64,000 nucleotides of DNA from Chamaecyparis obtusa (lineage: Eukaryota > Streptophyta > Pinopsida > Cupressales > Cupressaceae), in contig BSBK01006379.1 in NCBI GenBank assembly GCA_027943335.1, forward strand, positions 1-64,000. Direction: 5' to 3'. The translations under genes and the position numbers were made by a program. Of this stretch, positions 55,779-64,000 are shown piece by piece (the stretch's first letter is position 1; each line of letters begins with the position of its first letter). Under the pieces are notes generated by a model. The model did no database searches and had not been told where the DNA came from. It saw only the letters and a program-made list of their open reading frames with translations.

Positions 55779-57905
55779 GAATCTTTTTTGGTCACATTTC
55801 CTGCAAGATATTTTTATTCATTTTCTAAAACTTTGATGAATATTGCACCCAATAGTACAAATTATTGTACAACACCTTTCATCGCATGTAGCTGCGAGTT
55901 TTATCATACAATAATATAGCTTAAGCTGATTTATCACATGTAGTTCTAAGTTTCATCATATGACATAAGAACTTTGGTTTTCATCATATGGCTTTTTGAG
56001 TTTCATTGTATGATAATATGGTGTTAACTATGCTTCATCGTATAAAAAACAAATTGCATTTTTAGGGGTATAGTTGCTCAAATTTTTGGATTTTAGTTCT
56101 TGATTCAATTGTATCTTAGCTTTAACATTTTGTTTTATAGGAAATAGAAGGTTTTTGTAGGGTATTTGAGGGAGAATTCACTTGTAAAAGTCATCTACAT
56201 GGCCTTATTTTGAGACTACTAATGTTTTTGGGTTGTAGGACACTTTGCAAAGACATATTTTAAGATTACTAAAGTTATTTATGTTGTAGGTTACTTTGGA
56301 GATACAAATCAATATTGTTCTCTCATAAATTTGATTTTATATTCATCTAGCTTAACTAGGGGGCTTCTTTTCTTATGACTAGTTGGGTAGTAGGAGAGTA
56401 TTCTCTTCATCTCCTAGAGGTTGAATAAAAAATCTTGACCTACTTGGTTTTTCACTTGTAAAAGAGTCTTTGGTAAATGAATATGTTCTTGATGTGCTTG
56501 GGAGAAGCTATGGAGTAGGAGACTATGCTCTTTTCCCTTGTGGAAAAAATCAGAAATCTATACCTTCATTAGCCTATCTACTTCTCTTTTCATTTTACCT
56601 TTAGAAGGGCCATCGTTGAGGTAAAAATTTTGTGGGAATGACCCAAGTGGGACAAAGCAAAGCCAACTCATCCAACCCACTATAAAATGTATGCCTTGTT
56701 GGCCAAAAACCACAAGGGATAGTTGTGAATGGATGCCCTTACTAGACACCATTTGTTAGAAGCTACCTGATGTACCTCTGACAGTATCATAATCTTAGTG
56801 CAAGGACTGATCCAAGTGGACTTTACCTAGATCATCTCAAGACTACTCACCGTATGTATTCCCTCGGATGTCATCCTCAAAAAGCCAACATCACTTTGTG
56901 TGAGGTGAAGGAATACCAAGTTGTGGACAAATATTTTGATACTAACCTTGACCTTAGGTAGTTTTTTCTTGATGTGTCTTTGAAAGTGTTGAGACTTGTA
57001 CAAATCATTGTGAAACATACAATTGATGCTCTAAACTTATTACGACACCCTCTTAGACCTCACAAGTGCTTGTATCACCAAAGTTGCTTTATACTTTGGT
57101 TGATTGTTTGGAGACTCTTATTTGATCACATTATTACTTGCTTGAAAAAATTTAGATCTAATCTAGAGACACTCAGACTCATCATGGACTCGAACCCAAA
57201 CCAATCCAAATTAGTCATATTTCCCAAAAACTGTAGTAAATTGTCATTTTCCTGTATTCTATCATTTTCTTCAGCATCATATCATATGATACGATTGCTT
57301 CATCACACCTAGTGCTAAGTTCTATCATACAATAGGATTGACCTTCACCATATTATCCTACCTAGTGTTGGGTTTCATTACATCTAGTGTTGAGTTTCAT
57401 CATACAATCCTGTGATTGATTCGTCACCAAAAATGCATTGAGTTATTAAAAATTCAGCATCTTCACTATCTGGTTTCCTTTTTGACTCTCATGTCATCTT
57501 GATCAGCAGTCACTCCTCTAAAACTGGTATTTTTTAATTTTTTGAGTCCTCACTAATATTTTGATCCCTCTTTGCTCTTGTTTTAAGATCATGGAAGTGC
57601 TCCGGTTATTCTCTTAAAGTATCCTATCTCATTTGAAAACAAACTTTGCTCAAACTTTTCACAAGTGCCACTCAATAGACATTCAGGCCTCATTCTCAGT
57701 ACCTTGTACTTAGTTTTCTTGGCTACATTAACTTGGTTGTAAGTATCACCCAACAAGCATTCAGGCATCATTCCTAATACCTTGCACCTTATTTCAACTA
57801 CCTCTTTATCTATTTTCTAACCTTGAGACAAGAGCTATCATTACCTTGATCTTCTTACACTATCTTAGTAATCCCATTACTATCAGTTTCTCAATCTCAT
57901 CTTCC
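55779..57905 (+). other. Element E leader with palindromic motifs
   Basis: No supported gene. Contains ATCATATGA / ATCRTATRA type motifs at 55903, 55956, 55983, 56005 and 56038, and again at 57281, 57323 and 57399, two clusters separated by about 1.2 kb as in element D. The motifs often follow gttt or gtttc. Confidence 0.65.
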
Positions 57906-59640
57906 ATGCCAGTTAGAACTCGTAGTTTCTCCTACAAGGCTACAACTGATCTAAAAGGAAAATCTACTTACGATATCCCTAGACCATCTTCTCGTGAATA
58001 ACCTTTACATCAAGATCTTGTTTACCAACTAGTACCCTTTACTTATGCTGAAAATTTTGATCAAATCAACATGTCAAATTATAATTGGGGTGCTCGCAAA
58101 AGGCATGATTCTAACTCCTCTAAGGATGAAGAACTCACACAAGAAGAAATCTGAAAGTTCCAAGAAGACAAGCATTTCCACAAAGTGATGCAAGCCATTA
58201 TGAGTTAGGATAATGATCGCTATTTCATGTATCTTTCTTCAATGGGTATGAAGTTCCCTTCAAAATTTGGCATCAATGGATTTTTACAAAAAGAGGAAGA
58301 GTCTCCACTCATGACTCTCGCAAAAAACTCCAAGATTTGCGCTATGAGATTTCACAACTAATTTTTTTAAAGGACCAACCCTCTAACAAGTACTCACTTG
58401 AGATGATATGTCCTTTCCCTATTGACAAAAATCTCTATATGCCACCTTTCCCATCCAAGGTAGATATTTCCAAGTATGATAAATATGATGGCAACAAGGA
58501 TCCTCAAGGTCACATGTACAAATTTTGTTCTCTAATCATGGAGTTTATGCATGAGAAGAGTTATCTGATGAGACTCTTTCCTCAAAGTCTCGGTGGTCAT
58601 GCTATGAGTTGGGTCACCTTGCTTGCCCCTAGCATTAAGACCTTTCATGAGCTTATCCAAAATTTCATCAAATAATACTCCTACAACATCTCTCACACTA
58701 TCACCATGCTTGATTTATACAATATAAGGCAGCATGTAGAAGAGCCCTTCATTACATTCCTTCAATGGTAGTGAAGAATGTTCGCTAGATACCTGTGAAA
58801 AATTCCTAAGATTGATAAGATCAATATATTTATAAACACTTTTGTTCCTTAAATTAAATATACATTGCAAATGCAAACACATGCATCATTTGACAAGCTG
58901 GTTGAATCATCTATACGAATAGAGGATTTCCTTCTTCAAAAAGGGAAGATAATGCTTTAGCATCAATAAGATAAATCCTCTTACAATAACTAGCATAAAA
59001 AAGACAAGCATAAGTTCTAGACCAAAACCAAAGATGTCATCAATAACGGAATCATAGGTATGACCTCCACATCTACCACCATTAAATCCAAGGATCCAAC
59101 TTTCAATCTCTATGCTAGTATCCAAGCAACAAAAACTAATAAGAGCACCCAAATGGGTTCTAAAACAAAAAATAACAAAGATAGGCCATGGATCCCTAGG
59201 TCTAAGAGAGACTTTACTCCTCTTGGAGAATCCATTGAGAATGCCCTAAAGACACTTTTAATGAACAAGATCATCACTTTTCCTAACAAATCTAAACCAT
59301 ACAATCCTAAGATAAAGCCTAAGTGGTGGAATGATAACCACTATTGTGACTATCATCGTAATAAGGTCCAAAATACCAATGATTACATGAAGCTTAAACA
59401 CTTGATTTAGGATCTAATTGACAATGAAACCATAATGGTTGATTCCACATGGGTGAATACTGGTCATAAAGCCTTCAAAGAGCCTTTTCCTAAATATGAG
59501 AAGGGGGAATCATCGAAGGCAAAAGACAAAAAAGTGGGTTACACATACTCTTACAATAATAATGTGATCCACATGCTTGAGTCCTCTAACCATACTATCA
59601 ATTTCATCAAGATCAAAGGTAAGACTTAGGTTGAATCATT
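57906..59640 (+). pseudogene. Element E gag
   Basis: Starts at ATG 57906 (MPVRTRSFSYKA, comparable with the D gag start). Stops occur within the first 100 codons and a frameshift near 58325. It then reads SLEMICPFPIDKNLYMPPFP, DISKYDKYDGNKDPQGH, LFPQSLGGHAMSW and FHELIQNFIK. After another stop and TMLDLYNIRQ, the block at 59060-59410 has RDFTPLGESIENALKTLL, KWWNDNHYCDYHRNKVQN (knuckle-like, final Cys lost) and LKHLI, matching D residue by residue. Ends around INFIKIKGKT. It was a particle protein; now dead. Confidence 0.83.
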
Positions 59641-59839
59641 CAACATGGTATCTTGCTCTCAAAAGAAAAGTTTCCCTATGAGGGGAAGGTTCATCCTCCT
59701 CCTCTTCTTCCAAACAAACAACAACTCAAGTGTCCAAACCAAATACCACATCTACAGTATGTGATTACAATCTGGTTGATTAGCTTCAATGCATTTCAAC
59801 TCAGATTTCAATCCTTGAATGGCTTAAAATATCTCCTTC

Positions 59840-61669
59840 ATATAGGGAGATTCTAGATCAAGCCCTCTTAGAGGCTAATGTTCTTAAGGACCTAGACATA
59901 GATAAGTTCCAGTCAAAGGTCAGTCATATTGCTTCTCCTCATTACTTGATTTTTTTAGAAGAAGATGACAAATATGTTAGTCACCCACATAACCAGCCCT
60001 TCCATATTGAAGTCCTCATACATAAGCATGGGGTGAAATGTGTTTAAATAGATGGAGGTGTAGGTTAGAATAATTTCATGTTTAAATTGGTTAAATCTAT
60101 TGGTTTCTCATAGCATGTTATCGATCCTCAATGAAAAATAACAATCAAAGCATATGATGAAGAGGAATGTTCCTCAAAAGGCATGCTTGTCTTGCCCATC
60201 TAGGCAGGTCATTTTCAAAGGGATATCATATGTTAGGTTTTGGACCTTCCTCTTTCATACAACATACTTCTTGATTGCCCATGGATTCATGAAATATAGG
60301 AAGTACCTTCCACATATCATAAATAAATTAAATTCCCTCATAATGGAATTGAAGTTACTATCCCTATAGACTTATCATATACATGTAACAATCTTAAGAA
60401 AGATGAGAGAATGGCTCCACACAACAAGGAATCCCTAAGGAACCAAGAAAATGAAGGCTCTACACAAGCAATGCATGATGCCTTTCAAAAGAAGCTGAGT
60501 ATGAAGGAAAATGAAATGGGAGATTATCAACTAGATGCTTCATGCTTGATGGTCAACTTGTCTATCTCACGTAGATCCTATGGAAAACCATCTTCATCCT
60601 TTCAACTTAGTAGCACTGCCACTCTAACAATTCATGAAGCAACCGATATGGTCAAATAAAGAGTCCCTCTTGAATAATAAAATGAGGAAAAAGTTATTCT
60701 ATAATGGATCTATAAGGGAGAAGGAGTTGAACAAGAGGTGAAATATGTTGAGATTTCTCCTTAGAAGTATGGTGTAGGCTACCAACTCATGCATAAAATG
60801 GGGTATGATGGAAAAAGTCCCCTTGGTAAAGGTAAATGCCTTCTTGAACCCCTACATGCCAAATTTCATAATTCAAGAGACAAAACTAGGGTAGGATATC
60901 ATGAACAAAGGTTTGTACCATCATCTGCAAGTAGTCCGATATTTAACAAAATTGGGGATTTTGATTACAAAGATGAAGATGTTTTCCCTAAGTATTATGA
61001 AAGGTTTTTACACATCCCTACAAATCAAGAGGAGGTACCTAAAGGACAACATAGTTGACATGAGACAAACACATCACTAGTAGCTGCACTGAATCAAGAA
61101 TGCCCTACAAGGGAAAGACACCCTAATTGGGGGAAACTTGTTCTAGCATTGAACACACCCTCAATTTTCCTTGATTCATTGACTCATCTAGAGAATCTAG
61201 ACATCCTAGATTACTATGCTTACCTATACTAGACTATGGAGACTACTCCCAAGCTTTGAATACTCAAATGACCAAACTAGCAACTGATACTCAATATAGC
61301 CAATTTGATATGATAGATCTCAATCTACACAAAATTGAGAGGCAAGCTACAAATCAAGAGATCCATGATGAAGGAGCTCCTTTGACCATAGTTGAGTACC
61401 TAGGAAAATCTTCCAGTAGTAGAAGTGACTCACATAAGTATGAATGGGATCAACTATCTAATTTTACAATTGACATTGAGATTGATTACATCCAAAAGTA
61501 TGCTCCTATTTCTACTTCTAAGGTTTTTGGAAGTTCTAACATGCAACATAATCCAGAGGTTAATCAAGACCATCCAACTACTGAACCTGTTATAGTGTCT
61601 CCTATTCAAGTTGTCTCTAAGGAAGAGGAGTCTCCTCCAAATAGTCCTCCTATAGTTCTTCCTCCTTAG
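59840..61669 (+). pseudogene. Element E protease and G-patch-like region
   Basis: YREILDQALLEANVLKDLDID and HNQPFHIEVLIHKHGVKCV lead to IDGGVG, the protease site (near 60048), then ITIKAYDEEECSSKGMLVLP and NILLDCPWIHE, parallel to element D. After a spacer (MGDYQLDASCLMVNLSISRR) comes YQLMHKMGYDGKSPLGKGKC ... LEPLHAKFHNSRDKTRVGYHE at 60780-60900, the pattern of a G-patch: an aromatic, MGY, G, LGK, P and a closing G. The frame ends at 61669. D has lost this segment. Multiple stops between 60040 and 60330. Confidence 0.75.
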
Positions 61670-61699
61670 ACTCCCAACTGATATTTTGGCTCACAATCC

Positions 61700-61972
61700 A
61701 TGATTATGATGGTTCCCATACAAAGATTCTTATACCAAAGAGAAGAAGTAGAAAAATATCCTGATCATCATTTTGGGCCTCAATGTGTAAGTTCACAGAA
61801 TACCTCTCATAACTCCTCTAGAAATCCTTCAACGAGTCTTGCTCAAAAAAACTCTAGGGAAGATAACTTCCTTAACTTATCCTTGACAACCATGAACGAT
61901 GATGATGATACCAGGGAGATTTTCTCTAGAGCCTGTTGGTTCCTTATCTCTTGTCTACCTAGAGCTGATTGA
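61700..61972 (+). pseudogene. Element E unplaced frame in the inverted-repeat spacer
   Basis: A 90-codon open stretch with FLYQREEVEKYPDHHFGPQC and an acidic NDDDD run, following the E frame after a stop at 61669. It has no recognised domain; most likely the next part of E's polyprotein before the reverse transcriptase. It ends just before the E2 junction. Confidence 0.4.
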
Positions 61973-61984
61973 CTAGAATACCAA

Positions 61985-64000
61985 ATTGAGATCGAGATCT
62001 TTCATATCAGATTGGCTATCTGGAGTATCAATTGCTAGTTTGGTCATCTGAGTATTTAAAGCTTGGGAGTAGTCTCCATATTCCAATATAGGTAAGCATA
62101 ATAATCTATGATGTTTAGACTCTCCAGATGAGTCAATGAATTGAGGAAAATTGAGGTGTGTAATTCTAATAAGTTTCTGCTAGTTAGGGTGTATTCCCCT
62201 TGTAGGATATTCTTGATTTAATGTAGTTGCTAGTAATGTGTTTGTCTCATGTCGACTAAGTTGTCCTTTAGGTAAAACCTCTTGATCTATAGGGATATGT
62301 AACAACCTTTCATAAGATCTAGGGACAACATCTTCATCTTCATCATCAGAATCCCAATTTTGTCAAATACTAGACCACTTGCAGATGATGGTGCAAACTT
62401 TTGTTCATGATATCCTACACAAGTTTTGTCTCTCAAATTTAGAATTTCACATGTAGGGGTTCAAGAAGGCCTTTACCTATACCATTACCAAGAGGAATTT
62501 TTACATCATACACCATTTTATACATGATTTGGTAGCCTACACCATACTTATTAGGAGAAATATTGGCGTATTTCTACTCTTGTTCAACTTCTTCTCCCTT
62601 ATAGAGCCACTTTACAAAAACCTTTTCCTCATTTTCTTGTTCAAGATGCACTCTTTCTTTGACCATACCAATTCCTTCATGAATTATTAGAGTAGCGGTG
62701 CTACCGGGATGAAAGTTTGAAGATGGTTTTCCATAAGATCTAGGTGAGATAGGAAAGTTGACCATCAAGCATCCATTTGATATGCTCCCATTCCATTTTA
62801 CTTTATACTCAGCTTCTTCTAAAAGGCATCAAGCATTTCTTGTTTAGAGCCTTCATTTTCTTGGTTCCTTAAGGATTCCTTGTTGTGTGGAACCAATCTC
62901 TCATCTTTCTAAAGATTGTTACATGTGTATGTTGAGTCTACAGGGATAGTAACTCCAATTCTATTATGAGGGAATTTAATGGATTGATTATATATGGAAG
63001 GTGTTGTCTGCATTTCATGAATCCATGGGAAACCATTAAGTATGTTGTATGCTAGAGGAAGGTCTAGAACCTGACAGATGGTGTTTCTTTGAATAGGCCT
63101 ACCTAGATAGGCAAGACCAACATACCTTTAGAGGAGAATTCCTCTTCATCATATGCTTTGATTGTTATTTTTCATTGAGGATAGATAGAATGCTTTGAGA
63201 AACCAAGAGATTCAACCAATGAAGATATTCAAACATGTACCTCCATCCATCTAGACACATTTCACCCTATGCTTATGTATGAGGACTTCAATATGGAAGG
63301 GTTGGTTATGTGGGTGACTGACATATTTTTCATCTTCTTAGATCAAAAATTCAAGTAATAAGGAGAAGCAAGATGACTGACCATTAAATGGAACTTATCT
63401 ACATCTAGGTCCTTAGGAACATTAGATGCTAAGAGGGCTTGATCTAGAATCTCCCTATGTGTAGGAGAGATTTTAAGCAATTTGAGGATTGATATCTGAT
63501 TTGACATGCACTAAAGCTACTTAACCAGATTGTAATCACATATTGTACATGTGTTATTTGGTTTTGACACTTGATTTTTTATTTTTTTAGAAGAATAGGA
63601 GGAGGAAAAACCTTCCCCTCGTAGGGAGACTTTGCCTTGAGAGCGAGTTATCGCGTTGGATGATTCAACTTGAGTCTTGCCTTTGATGTTGATGACATTG
63701 ACATTATGGTCAAAGGAATCAAGCATGTGGATCACATTGTCATTTTTAGAGTACATGTAACCCACTTTTTTATCTTTTGACTTGGATGATTCCCCCTTAT
63801 CATATTTAGGAAAATGCTCTTTGAAGGCCTTATTATCAGTATTCATCCACGGGGAATCAATCATAATGGTCTCATTGTTGATCTGATCCTAAATCGAGTG
63901 TTTAAGCTTTATGCAATCAATTTTCTTGTGGCCCTTATTACAATGATAGTCCCAATAGTGGTTATCATTCTGCCACTTAGGCTTTATCTTAGGATTGTAT
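61985..64000 (-). mobile_element. Element E2: inverted partial copy of a Tat-type element
   Basis: Minus-strand frames match E: 63864-63517 equals the end of gag (NTDNKAFKEHFPKYDKGESS), with CTICDYNLVK continuing. 62768-62574 matches the VNFPISPRSYGKPSSNFHPG block, and the G-patch-like region follows near 62440-62540. Sequence ends abruptly near 61985, at the same general place as the E arm. Orientation relative to E is tail to tail. Continues beyond the window. Confidence 0.85.

Larger units (their letters stand above)
55055..61984 (+). mobile_element. Element E: Tat-type Ty3/gypsy, 5' portion
   Basis: A relative of element D: 5' LTR, Tat-type primer site, leader with the same kind of palindromic motifs, gag and protease homologous to D, then a G-patch-like segment. 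No reverse transcriptase is found before the sequence turns into the inverted copy E2 near 61985. Many in-frame stops. The 3' half is missing or lost by rearrangement. Confidence 0.85.
59299..64000. repeat. Imperfect 2-kb inverted repeat (E versus E2)
   Basis: 59299-about 61330 on the plus strand matches about 61985-64000 on the minus strand, with a 0.65-kb unique spacer. A sampled stretch (60790-61010 against 62330-62550) agrees at very roughly 85% of bases with small indels. The right arm runs to the window edge, so the repeat may be longer. Confidence 0.88.

Noticed and set aside
59299..64000. Assembly palindrome artefact
   Set aside because: Arms differ by many substitutions and indels and the spacer is unique, which a chimeric read would not give; long-read confirmation is still needed.
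1..64000. tRNA, rRNA or organelle insertion
   Set aside because: I saw no cloverleaf-type gene, rRNA core or plastid/mitochondrial gene; tRNA-like matches are limited to retrotransposon primer sites.

Overview
This 64-kb window looks like intergenic DNA from a large, transposon-packed plant nuclear genome. A gymnosperm is my best guess, inferred from dense old retroelements, deep nesting and a 3.2-kb intron in a tiny gene; no species marker is visible. There are no bacterial operons, CRISPR arrays, rRNAs or tRNAs. Almost every open frame belongs to a decayed retrotransposon.

Layout. (1) Positions 1-6432 and 23857-24452 are two halves of one minus-strand LINE with a DUF4283-like ORF1, an endonuclease, a reverse transcriptase and an RNase H. 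ORF1 stop and ORF2 start overlap as ATGA. (2) The LINE is split inside ORF1 by 6433-23856, a minus-strand chromovirus-type Ty3/gypsy tandem array of four LTRs alternating with three complete internal regions (copies A, B, C), flanked by one near-perfect 5-bp target duplication. (3) 25173-25429 and about 38371-38760 are pieces of a minus-strand F-box/kelch-like pseudogene, separated by element D (25430-38093), a plus-strand Tat-type Ty3/gypsy element with a second RNase H. (4) 39612-43081 holds the only credible host gene: a two-exon gene for an 88-residue basic protein of unknown function, whose 3.2-kb intron is largely made of three different degenerate minisatellites. (5) 43242-53969 is a complete but dead minus-strand Ty1/copia element F with two 1566-bp LTRs, inserted 160 bp downstream of that gene's stop codon; its gag is broken by a 5'-truncated gypsy fragment G (49155-51729). 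(6) 55055-64000 carries a second Tat-type element E (5' LTR, gag, protease, G-patch-like segment) facing a related copy E2 in the opposite orientation, forming a 2-kb imperfect inverted repeat.

The coding regions do not cooperate in a cellular pathway; they record nested insertions. Relative order can be read directly: LINE before chromovirus array; F-box pseudogene before D; copia F before fragment G. All elements carry stops, frameshifts or catalytic substitutions, so none looks autonomous. The observations most worth following are the LTR-sharing tandem array with its shared inactivating stops, the small gene with a minisatellite-filled intron, clusters of 8-bp palindromes in the leaders of D and E, and the tail-to-tail E/E2 inverted repeat.
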